A stretch of DNA of 64,000 nucleotides from a virus. Of the stretch, positions 1 through 9,975 are shown in pieces. Every line of letters begins with the position of its first letter. The stretch's first letter is position 1. The position numbers and the translations under genes were made by a program. The DNA lies in IMG/VR virus record IMGVR_UViG_3300021512_000005, positions 1 to 64,000 of that record; one strand, given 5' to 3'. A model generated the notes under the pieces. That model was not told where the DNA came from, ran no database searches, and was given only the letters and a program-made list of their open reading frames with translations.

Positions 1-2111
1 TAAAAGGAAAAAAATTAAAAAAAATAGAAGTATTTAATCCGTATGATATTAATGACCTAAAAAGACAATATGATCAAACTTGGGAAGCTGATATATCATA
101 TCCACACAAATATATATTGGATAATATAGAAGTTCCAATGAAAAAAGGATGGAATAGAATTTTATATTGGGATATTGAAACAAATACCTCTAAAAACGAT
201 TCATTTCCTGATCCAACCAAAGCACCACATGAAATCATTGAAATAGGTTGCTATGATAATCTAAAAAAAGAATATCATCATTTTACAACAGAACATCAAA
301 CTGAATATGAAATGTTAAAACAATTCATTAATTATGTAAGAGAATGTAATTTTGATATTTGGTGTGCATGGAATTCAAATTTTGATGAAACAACTTTGTA
401 TTTTAGATTAATGAAAAATAATATTAATCCTAATCATTTATCACCTCTAAATTATACTTCTTATAATAAAAATTATGGAGTGAAAATAAAAGGAATAGCA
501 TTAATAGATTTATTAGAATTTTATAAAAATCTTCATTTTTCACAATTAGAATCTTTTTCGTTAAACTCAGTAGCATCTTATGAACTTAATAAAGAAAAAA
601 TTCATACAGAACTTCCCGGTGATCTTTTAAAGCAGAATCGTTGGGAAGATCTAATCAAATATTGTGAACGAGATGTTCAGTTAATGGTCGAATTAGATAA
701 TAAAATGAATTTAATTGATTTTTATTATAATCTTCATCTTTTAGCAGGAACATCTTCAATTGAAAAAACAGGTTTTAGTAAAATTCACGATCTTTTATTA
801 CTTCGTAAAGCACATAAAAAAGGAATAAGACTTCCATCAAAGAGTTCAGTTGAATCTGAACAGATAAAAGGTGGTCATGTAGTCCCTCCTATTCCTGGTC
901 TTCATCAAAATGTGGGGACTTTCGATATTGCAGCAATGTATATATCGATTATTCGAACATTAAATTTAGGATTTGAAAATATTACAACTTTTCCTACAAA
1001 TAATTCTATAAAAATAAAAACAGATGATAATTTGGAATTATATATAGATCAAAGTAAAAAAACTTTGTGGGTTGAAGTAATTGAAGATTTGGTAAAGGAA
1101 CGTGCTAAATATAAAAAATTAATGCATAATGAAGAAGTTGATTCAGAAAAGTATAAAATATTTGAAATAAAACAAAAAATGTATAAACATCTTCTTGCCA
1201 GTATTTATGGAGTTTCAAATTTTGCATCTTTTAGAAATTATAATTATCAATTTTCAAAAATAATTACATTTTTCGGTCGTGAAATGAATTTTTATATGCA
1301 AAAGTTTGCTAAAAATCAAGGATATGAAGTAATTGCTGGTGATACAGATTCAATTCATATTAAAGAAATTAAATCTATAGATGAAGGTAAATTATTCGAA
1401 GAAAAAATGAATAATTCGTGGGATAAATTTTTAAAATCTTTAAATCTTAATAGTCTTTCACCACAATATCTTAAAGTTGAATTTGAAAATTTATATGATA
1501 GATTTTTTATTACTGAAGCAAAAAAAAGATATGTAAATCATTATATATGGAAAGATGGATCAGAAGCTGATGGAATTAATATAAAAGGATTTGGATTAAA
1601 AAGAAGTGATATATCAAAATTTTCAAAAAAATTTCAAGAAAATATATTTAATATAATTTTAAAAGATCCAATTCCTGAAATAAATAAAAATCTTGCAAAA
1701 TTATATAGAAAATCAAAAGGAGATATTATTACTGTTCCATTAATTGAAATAGGAATTCCAAAAGGATTTTCTAAAGATCCGAGAGATTATAAAGTTCAAA
1801 ATCTTAATACAAAAGCAGTAATTTATTCTCAAGAACATTTAGGTCTTGCAGATATTCGTTCCACAAAACCATTAATTTATAGTATAAAAAGAATGCGTAA
1901 AGGATCTAAATTACCATTTACAGAGTCTGTAGCAATTGATCCCGAATCTGAAGATCAGTTAAAATTATTAGAAGAAAATTTTATAATTGATTATAAAAAA
2001 ATGATACCGAAACTTATTGATCGTCAAATTGAAGAAATATTAAAATCATTAGGTACTTCACTTGAAGATGCTAATACACGAACAAAACAAAAATCATTAT
2101 TTGATTTTTAG
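1..2111 (+). CDS. polB: DNA polymerase family B, 5' end outside window
   Basis: Replicative DNA polymerase with 3'-5' exonuclease. The frame is open from base 3, so the gene begins left of the window; the first in-frame TTG at 117 is not a credible start because the upstream residues (about 38) continue a normal PolB N-terminus. Exonuclease motifs are visible as WDIET (about nt 167), AWNSNFDE (about 370) and YCERDV (about 660). Polymerase motif A is FDIAAMYISII (about 920), motif B ends LLASIYG (about 1200), motif C is GDTDS (about 1340), followed by EAKKRY (about 1520). All key acidic residues are present, so it should be active. It ends TAG, directly followed by the GGAGG site of the next gene. 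Confidence 0.95.
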   Translation, partial: KGKKLKKIEVFNPYDINDLKRQYDQTWEADISYPHKYILDNIEVPMKKGWNRILYWDIETNTSKNDSFPDPTKAPHEIIEIGCYDNLKKEYHHFTTEHQTEYEMLKQFINYVRECNFDIWCAWNSNFDETTLYFRLMKNNINPNHLSPLNYTSYNKNYGVKIKGIALIDLLEFYKNLHFSQLESFSLNSVASYELNKEKIHTELPGDLLKQNRWEDLIKYCERDVQLMVELDNKMNLIDFYYNLHLLAGTSSIEKTGFSKIHDLLLLRKAHKKGIRLPSKSSVESEQIKGGHVVPPIPGLHQNVGTFDIAAMYISIIRTLNLGFENITTFPTNNSIKIKTDDNLELYIDQSKKTLWVEVIEDLVKERAKYKKLMHNEEVDSEKYKIFEIKQKMYKHLLASIYGVSNFASFRNYNYQFSKIITFFGREMNFYMQKFAKNQGYEVIAGDTDSIHIKEIKSIDEGKLFEEKMNNSWDKFLKSLNLNSLSPQYLKVEFENLYDRFFITEAKKRYVNHYIWKDGSEADGINIKGFGLKRSDISKFSKKFQENIFNIILKDPIPEINKNLAKLYRKSKGDIITVPLIEIGIPKGFSKDPRDYKVQNLNTKAVIYSQEHLGLADIRSTKPLIYSIKRMRKGSKLPFTESVAIDPESEDQLKLLEENFIIDYKKMIPKLIDRQIEEILKSLGTSLEDANTRTKQKSLFDF

Positions 2112-2120
2112 GAGGTTTAA

Positions 2121-2642
2121 ATGAATATGATAAATATATTACAAAAAATATTATGTAATAATCAATATTACATTAATCGAATAAGAACTCTTACTGCTAA
2201 ATTAGCACAATCTATAACACCAATTGAAATAAAACAAAAAATTGAAACAGAAATAAATCCATGGAATATTATTAAAGGTTATAATTTAGAAGTGGCAGAT
2301 GAAAAATATTATACATTTAATATATATGATTGGAAAAATATTATATTAATTTTACATAATAATTTAAAAGAAAAATATAAATATCAACCAGAAATATTTG
2401 ATTGTGATGATATTGCACTTTTATATTCTTCTGTTTTATCATATAGTGCATATCATAAATCTGGTTTGAAACATCAACCTGCAATGGCAATAGCATGGTC
2501 AAATTTACATGCTTTTAATTTAATAATTGATAATAAAAATAATATTTGGATTGTTGAACCACAAAATGGAACAATAGTTGGAAAAATAAATGATAAACAT
2601 GATAAAATGTATGATGTTAAAAAAATATGGTTTATGGGGTAA
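2121..2642 (+). CDS. papain/transglutaminase-like cysteine peptidase domain protein
   Basis: A 173-residue protein with the pattern FDCDDIA (Cys95), SNLHAFN (His130) and WIVEPQ (Glu146). This Cys-His-Glu order with EPQ after the His is typical of the papain-like fold of transglutaminase-like peptidases and of the C-terminal domain of the Marasmius oreades agglutinin, a family common in phages. Residues 1-90 are helical and unassigned. GGAGG at 2111-2115 supports the ATG at 2121. Its role is unknown; cleavage of a virion or host protein is plausible. Family assignment is by motif only. Confidence 0.6.
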   Translation: MNMINILQKILCNNQYYINRIRTLTAKLAQSITPIEIKQKIETEINPWNIIKGYNLEVADEKYYTFNIYDWKNIILILHNNLKEKYKYQPEIFDCDDIALLYSSVLSYSAYHKSGLKHQPAMAIAWSNLHAFNLIIDNKNNIWIVEPQNGTIVGKINDKHDKMYDVKKIWFMG

Positions 2643-2654
2643 AGAGGTATAAAA

Positions 2655-2822
2655 ATGTTTGAAGAACGACAAAAAGAACTCGAAGAGATGGCGAAAGGAA
2701 TTATTGTAGATATACACATGTTAAAAATTCAAAAAGATTCAATAATAAAAATGTTAGAAACAAAAGAAGAACAATTAAAAAATATTGGAGTTATATTACA
2801 GGAATTAAAAAATATAGAATAA
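2655..2822 (+). CDS. small coiled-coil protein
   Basis: A 55-residue, charged, heptad-like protein (starts MFEERQKELEEMAKG), preceded by AGAGGTATAAAA. Its TAA ends at 2822, directly abutting the stop of the convergent gene at 2823. No intervening terminator hairpin is seen, so transcripts from both sides probably overlap here. Confidence 0.6.
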   Translation: MFEERQKELEEMAKGIIVDIHMLKIQKDSIIKMLETKEEQLKNIGVILQELKNIE

Positions 2823-3452
2823 TTAATTATTAACATATATTAAAGATCCGGTTGCAATTCGTCCAGCTTTACGACCATTTTTTGTAACCGGATCTTGAGC
2901 ATAAATTGAATCAACATAATTTGGTGAATTTACAGTATTATTGTTTATTTTTGGATTTGAATGTCCATTATTTGCAATATAAGATCCTGAAAATGTATCA
3001 GCATAAGATAATATTTTTTCATAAGATTCTCCTTCACTTTCAAGAAATAATATTTCACTATAAAAATCATAATTTACATTTATTCCATCTTCATAAGCAT
3101 TTTTATAAGTACTTCTTGTATCTCTTAATATTTGAAATGTTCCATACAAATCACCATCCCAAACAGTAATTAACCATAAATAAGTTCCTGCTGATAATGG
3201 TTTCCAAAATAAAAATACCCACATATTATCACTTTCTATTTCTTCACTTGCTATAGTTGCAAAATCATATACTAATGGACCATTTGATAAGGTTGTAGTA
3301 TAATTAGTATCCCATTCATATAATTTTATACTTATTTTTGTTGGAATTGAACCTTTACCACCACCAGAAAGAGGATTGTCTTGTTTAACACAAATACGAC
3401 ATCCACCTGATATTTGAGTCGTTGTAAATTTTTGTCCAAACACAATTATCAT
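2823..3452 (-). CDS. virion-associated hypothetical protein, last gene of the late block
   Basis: A 209-residue, beta-rich protein with many aromatics, Ser/Thr and Asn and few charges, similar in composition to tail-tip or fibre proteins. It has Cys18/Cys21 in GGCRICVK. It lies at the 3' end of the structural operon, where host-recognition proteins usually sit, 9 nt after the gene at 3462. No domain is recognised. Confidence 0.55.
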   Translation of the reverse strand: MIIVFGQKFTTTQISGGCRICVKQDNPLSGGGKGSIPTKISIKLYEWDTNYTTTLSNGPLVYDFATIASEEIESDNMWVFLFWKPLSAGTYLWLITVWDGDLYGTFQILRDTRSTYKNAYEDGINVNYDFYSEILFLESEGESYEKILSYADTFSGSYIANNGHSNPKINNNTVNSPNYVDSIYAQDPVTKNGRKAGRIATGSLIYVNN

Positions 3453-3461
3453 ATTTTTACC

Positions 3462-4856
3462 TCATTCCTCTTCTTCTTCCCATTCTTCAGCATCTCCCAT
3501 ATCACCACCATAATTAAATCCACCTGATCCATATCCTGTGCTACTATCATAAGTTCCTGTTGATGTTGTTGATTGAGATGCCCCTGTACCCCATTTATGA
3601 GTTTTAATTTTTATTATTGAAGTTGCAACATTGTATGGTTTTATTAAATTACCATCACCAGTAACTGGATCATCAGGAATAATCACAGATTGATTATCTA
3701 CTGCAAGTGTATTTAAATGTGCGAATTCACCAGTTGGATATCCAGTCATTCGTGTAAGACAATTTGAATCTGTAAAATTTCTTGTTTCAACAGTTAAAGG
3801 ATGTTTACTACTTTGACTTACGCCTGAACATGATGCAACATTAAAATTATTTTTTGTTGCTCTAATACTAAATGAACCTTTTGTATGTAATGGTAATGCA
3901 TATTTACCATCTATTGATGTTTTACATCCATATTTATTATTATATACATTTGTAGCCCATACATTTGCATTTTCGACTGGATTATTATCTTCATCTTTTA
4001 CAATTCCTTCTACTGATGCTTGAAGATAATCATCACCTGTAAAATCAAAAGGTCCATTAATATCTTTATCTACTACATCATCACGAGTTCTTGTTTGTTT
4101 AACATAACCACTATGATAAATTTTTAAATTAACAGTTCCTTCCATACCATCTACATACATAGAATCACTTCGTTCAAGATATTTTTGTTGATATGCCGCA
4201 GTAATATATATATCATCTCCAAGATCATGAACATACGAGGAAGCTTTCATTCCAAATAAACTATCAATTTCATCACCAGCATAATTTTGAATATGTTGCC
4301 AATATATTTTTGTGTGTTGAAGATTTATTACTGAAAAATATTCTGTTGATGAACTAAGAAAACTACCATTATTATAAAATTTTACTGATACAGAAAAATC
4401 AGAACCTTCTTCAGTTATTTCTTCTTGACCATAATAATAATTACCTCCAAACCAACACCAGCAAGGAGTCCAACCAATAAATGAATAACCATGATAATAA
4501 TCATAAGTATCATACCATGTAAAATTAAGAGTAGTAAAATATATTATTTTTGAACCTTTTTTCCATGTTATATGGATAGAACAAGGATCACCATCATGAG
4601 TATCAGTTCCACCATAAGCACGAAAATATAATAGAGGAATTTCATGTTGAGATGATAATGAATTTACATTAAATTCAGTTGTTGGTAAATGTATACTACA
4701 ATTATTACAATTTTCAAGTAACCAAAATAAATGTGATTCAAATGCATGACCAAATGGTTTACCAAATACCATAACAGGATTTTCTGGTGCTGTTCCTTCA
4801 CAACTACCTCCAAATAATCCTTTTCCAATATCAGTAGTAATATAAGCAAGTCCCAT
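3462..4856 (-). CDS. putative tail-tip adhesin with carboxypeptidase-regulatory-like domain
   Basis: A 464-residue protein. The N-terminal part is aromatic, Cys-containing and beta-rich. Around residues 285-350 the sequence SVEGIVKDEDNNPVENANV, followed by GKYALPL, matches the carboxypeptidase-regulatory-like beta-sandwich found on surface and adhesion proteins. The C-terminus is Gly/Ser/Thr-rich and ends in an acidic run (EEWEEEEE). The position between the tail hub and the last late gene suggests a receptor-binding or tail-tip decoration protein. Confidence 0.55.
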   Translation of the reverse strand: MGLAYITTDIGKGLFGGSCEGTAPENPVMVFGKPFGHAFESHLFWLLENCNNCSIHLPTTEFNVNSLSSQHEIPLLYFRAYGGTDTHDGDPCSIHITWKKGSKIIYFTTLNFTWYDTYDYYHGYSFIGWTPCWCWFGGNYYYGQEEITEEGSDFSVSVKFYNNGSFLSSSTEYFSVINLQHTKIYWQHIQNYAGDEIDSLFGMKASSYVHDLGDDIYITAAYQQKYLERSDSMYVDGMEGTVNLKIYHSGYVKQTRTRDDVVDKDINGPFDFTGDDYLQASVEGIVKDEDNNPVENANVWATNVYNNKYGCKTSIDGKYALPLHTKGSFSIRATKNNFNVASCSGVSQSSKHPLTVETRNFTDSNCLTRMTGYPTGEFAHLNTLAVDNQSVIIPDDPVTGDGNLIKPYNVATSIIKIKTHKWGTGASQSTTSTGTYDSSTGYGSGGFNYGGDMGDAEEWEEEEE

Positions 4857-4862
4857 TTAAAA

Positions 4863-7523
4863 TCACCCTAAATATAATATATGTCCATCATCAGGTTTTA
4901 TTGTTAAATCATGACCACTACGACCTTGAATAATATCATATCCTTTTGGTTGTAATGTTGAACCAATACCTTCCCATAATCCAATATCACTTAATGATAT
5001 ACCATCAGAATTATTTGCATCCATAAACATTAAATCATTTCCATTTTGCCAAATTTTACAGGTATCATCACCAGAAAAATCAAGACTAAGTGAAAATGTA
5101 GAATCACCACTTATTTCTTTAATAGATGTAATATTATGATTATACATTACAATATTTCCATAAGTATGTATAGTCATAAGAGAATCATTATAAGATACAA
5201 GTTTCATTATATCTTCACCACCAGGACTTTTAAAATAAATAGATCCCCATGGTCCAGCTTCATTTGCATAAATATTTGTTACACCATTAATATTATATCC
5301 ATGTATATTTAAATTAGTTCCAAAATCTATCATTGTTGGATTATTATTAGTAAATGTAATACTAAAACCTAAAACACCAATACTACTTAAAATTGAAAAA
5401 TCACGAGTTGTAGAAGTAGAATCAATTGCATAAATATTAAAAACATCTTTAATATTATAATTTTTTAAAGAAACATCTTTAGGAGTAAAAAGTTGAACAT
5501 AAGATCCAATATCTTCCCATAACCCTGCTTCTGTTATTAAATCTGATAATGATACTTCTTCATTATTTGGATCTTTAAACATTAAATTATTATTAGTGCT
5601 ATTTTGATAAATATATGCAGTTGAAGAAAGATCAAAATTAAATTGTGAACCTTTATTTATTTTTATATTTCCTTCATCATTTATTACAAATAATAATATA
5701 TTATCTTGAGTTTTTAATTCTAATCTTGTATTATTAGCATTATAATAAATATAATCTCCAGTAGAACCTTCACCAGTATATGGAACTAAAAAATTTATTT
5801 TTGGAGATGCTTCACTATTATTATTATAAAGATCAATTCCCCCACAATTTAAAATTTCATAAGAATATGATGATGAACTACTTTGCATATTAATAGAATC
5901 AGGATTTTTAAGTTGTGCTATATTACCATCAGATTCCCATAATGATTCATCACCATAACCAGCTGATGATGCACCTACGATTGGTCGACAATCACGATAA
6001 ATAAATGAACAGTCAGTATCAGAATATTCTTTATCATAAAGTGGATAAACTTGGTCACTACCTTTTCCTTTTAGAATTACCTCACAAATTGGAGTAAATC
6101 CGGAATCGACAGGTACATTTTCATTTTTTGCATTATTTATATCTCCATATTCACTACCAACATGATACCAAACTGTTAAATCTTCATCTTTTATTTCAAT
6201 TAATGCTTTTTTATAATTTCCATTTCCGGGGTTATGACTTCCAGGCGGTAATATTCTACTACCAGATCCTGTCCAAAATGTACAAATTCCATTTCCTGCG
6301 GTTTGTAATGTTCCAGTAGAATCATAAAAATTTCCACCATCAATTCGAATAAAATCATCAGGGGGATCATTTGCTGTTACTTTTAATGAACCACCAAATG
6401 TGGTCATTTCAAGTTCACTATCAACATCCTTTTTTGTAAGATCTTGAATAATTTTTTCATAATTATTAAACATAGATCCTACTTCAATTTGCATTGAATC
6501 TCCAATTTTTGAATCATATATTTTTGTAATTTTTTTAATACGTTTTATTGTATCAATATTACTATATGAATCAATAATTTGTACCCAATCACCATATTTA
6601 AGATTACTTATATAAAAAATTAAATCAATATAAAGTTGTTCTACTAATTCTTTTTTATCATTAATTATTGCATTACCAACTTTAGTTGCAGTATCTTTAT
6701 CTACAATTAAATTTGAAATATAAGGTTGCCCTTCAATATAACCATAATTTAAAATTGAATCAGAATCTTCACACCAAACAGATATTCGATCTTTTCCAGT
6801 TCCTTTTCCAATCACACGTAAACAATTTATCATATCACTTTGTGTGCGATATTTTACAACTGGCATTTCTTTAAAATGTATTCCAGCATAAAGTTTTTTA
6901 TGAGGATTTTCAGAATCACCATTTCCTTTTATTCCAATATGAATATTTTTATTTTCTACATTATCTCCATTCCATGTTGCATCAGACCAAATATCCTTTG
7001 CATACATATTGCACATATCACAAATAATATCATATACTTTTTTACCATGAAGTTTTAATGTACCATTATATTCTATATCATTATTACTTTCATCTTTAAA
7101 AATTATATCATTATAATTAAGTTCTGAATCTTTTGTATAACAATAATTTTCTATAAGATCTTCAATAATATCTTTTGCATAATCATTTGTATATTCAGCT
7201 TTTGTATTACCGGTAGATTTATCAGTTTCAGAAGATGTTGAATAACCCAAAAGAATAAGGAATGATCGTCCAGTATATTTTACATAATTTGGTCCTTTTT
7301 CAATATCTTCAATATATCCTTCTAATAATATTTCAGAACCACGTTTAATTTGGATAATAGCATTATCAATTCGGCCTTTTGCTTGGTTACGATCTTCATT
7401 AGTTGGGTTTTGTATAGTTATTGAAAAACTTGAATGAGCCCATTCTTCTGTAACTGTAATATTGCTAATTCTTTTTAAAGTACGAATATTACTTCCTTGA
7501 CCAACTTTAACTGTCCAACTCAA
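4863..7523 (-). CDS. tail hub / central tail fibre protein
   Basis: A large 886-residue protein. The first 370 residues resemble the phage tail-hub fold (gp27 / late-control D-like): MSWTVKVGQG, then VTEEWAHSSFSITIQNPTN, IQIKRGSEILLEGYIEDIEK and a putative hub barrel. The C-terminal 500 residues are fibre-like, with recurring units containing LWEDIG or LWEGIGS and YNI-type turns. Such hub-fibre fusions close the tail tip and contact the cell. It is directly downstream of the distal tail protein (7524). Confidence 0.65.
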   Translation of the reverse strand: MSWTVKVGQGSNIRTLKRISNITVTEEWAHSSFSITIQNPTNEDRNQAKGRIDNAIIQIKRGSEILLEGYIEDIEKGPNYVKYTGRSFLILLGYSTSSETDKSTGNTKAEYTNDYAKDIIEDLIENYCYTKDSELNYNDIIFKDESNNDIEYNGTLKLHGKKVYDIICDMCNMYAKDIWSDATWNGDNVENKNIHIGIKGNGDSENPHKKLYAGIHFKEMPVVKYRTQSDMINCLRVIGKGTGKDRISVWCEDSDSILNYGYIEGQPYISNLIVDKDTATKVGNAIINDKKELVEQLYIDLIFYISNLKYGDWVQIIDSYSNIDTIKRIKKITKIYDSKIGDSMQIEVGSMFNNYEKIIQDLTKKDVDSELEMTTFGGSLKVTANDPPDDFIRIDGGNFYDSTGTLQTAGNGICTFWTGSGSRILPPGSHNPGNGNYKKALIEIKDEDLTVWYHVGSEYGDINNAKNENVPVDSGFTPICEVILKGKGSDQVYPLYDKEYSDTDCSFIYRDCRPIVGASSAGYGDESLWESDGNIAQLKNPDSINMQSSSSSYSYEILNCGGIDLYNNNSEASPKINFLVPYTGEGSTGDYIYYNANNTRLELKTQDNILLFVINDEGNIKINKGSQFNFDLSSTAYIYQNSTNNNLMFKDPNNEEVSLSDLITEAGLWEDIGSYVQLFTPKDVSLKNYNIKDVFNIYAIDSTSTTRDFSILSSIGVLGFSITFTNNNPTMIDFGTNLNIHGYNINGVTNIYANEAGPWGSIYFKSPGGEDIMKLVSYNDSLMTIHTYGNIVMYNHNITSIKEISGDSTFSLSLDFSGDDTCKIWQNGNDLMFMDANNSDGISLSDIGLWEGIGSTLQPKGYDIIQGRSGHDLTIKPDDGHILYLG

Positions 7524-8399
7524 TTAAATCCCTCTATGTGTTGTTTTCCAATATGACACGAAATGAATCATAACTTCCCAAAAATTATCAGATCTTTTTG
7601 CATCTTTTACAATTTTCCAATCAGAAACTCCTACCAAATATTGATTTCGTATATCATTTGATCCTGTTTCAAGAATCATTGGTGCTGCTCCATAGTCTAT
7701 ATCACCCAACTCATAAGAATAAATATAATCAAATCCTTTATAAGTTAATGTATGTGAAAGCATTACTTGTAGTCTATCAATTTCTTTTTCAGATGTAAAA
7801 TATGCCATTATAACAAAATCATCAGTATCATATCCTTGTGGTATTAATAAACCTTTATCGTAAATTGGAAATCTTAATGATTTACCTAAATTAACAATTC
7901 GTTTAAAATCCCGTCGAATTGGATTTCGATGTGAAGGAAATGTATATGTTGATGCACCTGTTAAAACTTCAAAATAATCACCATCTGCAATTTCTTCATC
8001 TGTAATATCACCATCAAAAATTAATTTATTTGATCCTTCACTATATATTGTATCTTTAACTTTAAATGCTTTATTTTCTGTATTTTTTTCATATCCTGCT
8101 GCTTTACCAGACAAAAATCGAATAAATCCTTTATTAAATTCATTATCTGCAAAGTTTGTATTTCCGGGTGGATCAGCATCATCTTTTGATGGATATACAT
8201 GAAGATTTATACAATTAATTGTTGTTGTACTTCCATTATAGGTTGGATTTCCATTAACTTGACCAACTGCTCTACACATTTTAGTATCAGATAATGTTAT
8301 AGGCATGACTCCGTATGAATTATATAAATTTCTACCATTATCTTCTGTCATATCATCATCATCAAGTCCTGCAGGATATCCTAATTTCCAATTACCCAT
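7524..8399 (-). CDS. distal tail / baseplate protein
   Basis: A 291-residue protein after the tape measure and before the hub, the usual slot of the distal tail (Dit-like) protein. The C-terminal part (FKRIVNLGKSLRFPIYDKG, and DWKIVKDAKRSDNFWEVMI) looks like a beta-sandwich or galectin-type fold; similar stretches occur in archaeal virus tail proteins. No catalytic motif. The function is inferred mainly from gene order. Confidence 0.5.
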   Translation of the reverse strand: MGNWKLGYPAGLDDDDMTEDNGRNLYNSYGVMPITLSDTKMCRAVGQVNGNPTYNGSTTTINCINLHVYPSKDDADPPGNTNFADNEFNKGFIRFLSGKAAGYEKNTENKAFKVKDTIYSEGSNKLIFDGDITDEEIADGDYFEVLTGASTYTFPSHRNPIRRDFKRIVNLGKSLRFPIYDKGLLIPQGYDTDDFVIMAYFTSEKEIDRLQVMLSHTLTYKGFDYIYSYELGDIDYGAAPMILETGSNDIRNQYLVGVSDWKIVKDAKRSDNFWEVMIHFVSYWKTTHRGI

Positions 8400-8408
8400 A
8401 TTTTTACC

Positions 8409-9407
8409 TCAATAAATTCGTGATGTTTGATTTTCTGCAATTTTTCTACTAATTATATTAGCAAATTCATCTATTTCAATACCATTAGCAAGATTAATAT
8501 TAGCATTTGAAAAATCAACAGTAACATTTGAAGTACTATTTATATTATTAGATGGTATATTTGATGGCATAGTAACATAACCTTTTTTTCTATTCCATTC
8601 TTCATAATCAAAATCGGGTCTAAAAAGTTTTACCATAAGATCATCATTATGATGTGTAAAAAGTCTTTTTTCAATTCCAAATGATGCTTCTGATAAATTT
8701 TTTTTAATTCCATTATTTGAAAAACTACTTATCCAATTTTTAAAATCTTTCCAATTTTGTCCAAATCCTATAGTAAATGCTGCATCACCGATACTCTTTA
8801 ATACATCAATAATTATACCTTTATTATCAATTAACCATTTAAATGGTTCTGTAATTGTAACTCCAATAACATTCCAAATTCCACCTGCTTCAAATGCTTT
8901 CTTACAATCATCTACAAAATTTTCAAAATCAGTTTTAACCTTTTCTGCTTTTTCTTTACCTATTAGTGGTTCTAAAATAACTTTAATTGTTTTACCAGTA
9001 AATTCTTGAATACTTTTTTGTAAATCACTAATACCTTTTTTTACTGTTGACCAATCACCAGTACGAATACCACGAATAATTTCTGCAACAGCATCAAGTG
9101 ATGGTTTTAAATGTTTTCCAATTGACCATGCCAATTGTGTTAATTCATTTTTAATTTTTGCTAATGAACCAGCAAGTTGTGGTGTTTGCATAAGAAGTGC
9201 AGAAAAACCACCAACACCAATCATTGCCAATGCTTTTCTTAAAAGGTGTGTTTGATTTGTCATACGTTTCATTTCAGTAGTTGTTGATTTACTGGTCATT
9301 TGGGTTTTCTTTAATTTATTTACAGTTGAACCAAGACCCGCAAGTAAACCAGCTGCTTTGAAAACTCCTTTTATAGCAATTGATCCAACCATTGAAACAG
9401 CACTCAT
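8409..9407 (-). CDS. tape measure protein (short)
   Basis: A 332-residue protein with an Ala/Gly-rich hydrophobic N-terminus (residues 1-30), basic helical segments and another hydrophobic stretch (MIGVGGFSALLMQ). Location directly after the frameshifted chaperone identifies it as the tape measure. By the rule of about 0.15 nm per residue it would set a tail of roughly 50 nm, short for a siphovirus. The start overlaps the chaperone stop (TAATG) and has GAGG upstream. It includes no obvious peptidase domain. Confidence 0.7.
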   Translation of the reverse strand: MSAVSMVGSIAIKGVFKAAGLLAGLGSTVNKLKKTQMTSKSTTTEMKRMTNQTHLLRKALAMIGVGGFSALLMQTPQLAGSLAKIKNELTQLAWSIGKHLKPSLDAVAEIIRGIRTGDWSTVKKGISDLQKSIQEFTGKTIKVILEPLIGKEKAEKVKTDFENFVDDCKKAFEAGGIWNVIGVTITEPFKWLIDNKGIIIDVLKSIGDAAFTIGFGQNWKDFKNWISSFSNNGIKKNLSEASFGIEKRLFTHHNDDLMVKLFRPDFDYEEWNRKKGYVTMPSNIPSNNINSTSNVTVDFSNANINLANGIEIDEFANIISRKIAENQTSRIY

Positions 9408-9975
9408 TATATTACCTCGTTATTTCTTTTTTTCATTTCTTCTTTTGCATCTAATAATGTTATTATTGCTTCAATATCTCGTCGTGATTCATTATCAATT
9501 TGGCTTGGAAGACATTTTAAATAAATTGCAAGATTTATTCGGTTCCATAATGATTTAATATCTGGTGAAACATATTCTGTAAATACTGCTTCTCTTATTT
9601 CCCCTTCTCGTCCCCCGTAAGTTCTGATGTCATTGCTAAATGAGAATTTATTTTATCTCTTAGTTTTGGATCCATTAATCGAATAGCAATCCTTTTTTCT
9701 TCATAAGTGGCATCTTGCCAATTTTTAAATTTATCCATTTCTTCTGATATTGGAATTTCAAATGGAAGATCAATAATAAATCTTATTAATCTTTCTTCAA
9801 TTAGTTCTGGTGCTTTTATATTTACTGAATCATCAGGGCTTAATTCAGTAAATTCATCCATTAAAAGATCATGATCATAATTTGTTGGGATTTTTAAAGT
9901 AATTAAAAGTTCATTTTCTTCAAAATCAATAGTTACTTTTTTTTCACCTCTTTTAATAAAAAATTTTTTACTCAT
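9407..9975 (-). CDS. tail assembly chaperone, GT-type product of -1 ribosomal frameshift
   Basis: The zero-frame product (9595-9975, 126 residues, starts MSKKFFIKRGEK) ends at TAA just after GGGGAAA. The -1 frame is open for about 65 further codons (product EIREAVFTEYVSPDIKS and onward) and stops at 9407, overlapping the tape measure start. The -1 frame has a stop just upstream of the shift site and no ATG, GTG or TTG near its beginning, so it can only be made by frameshifting. This is the gpG/gpGT arrangement of long-tailed phages. It binds the tape measure and recruits tail tube subunits. Confidence 0.75.

Noticed and set aside
117-2111. DNA polymerase starting at TTG 117
   Set aside because: The frame is open to the window edge and the upstream residues read as a normal PolB N-terminus, so the gene is truncated by the window.
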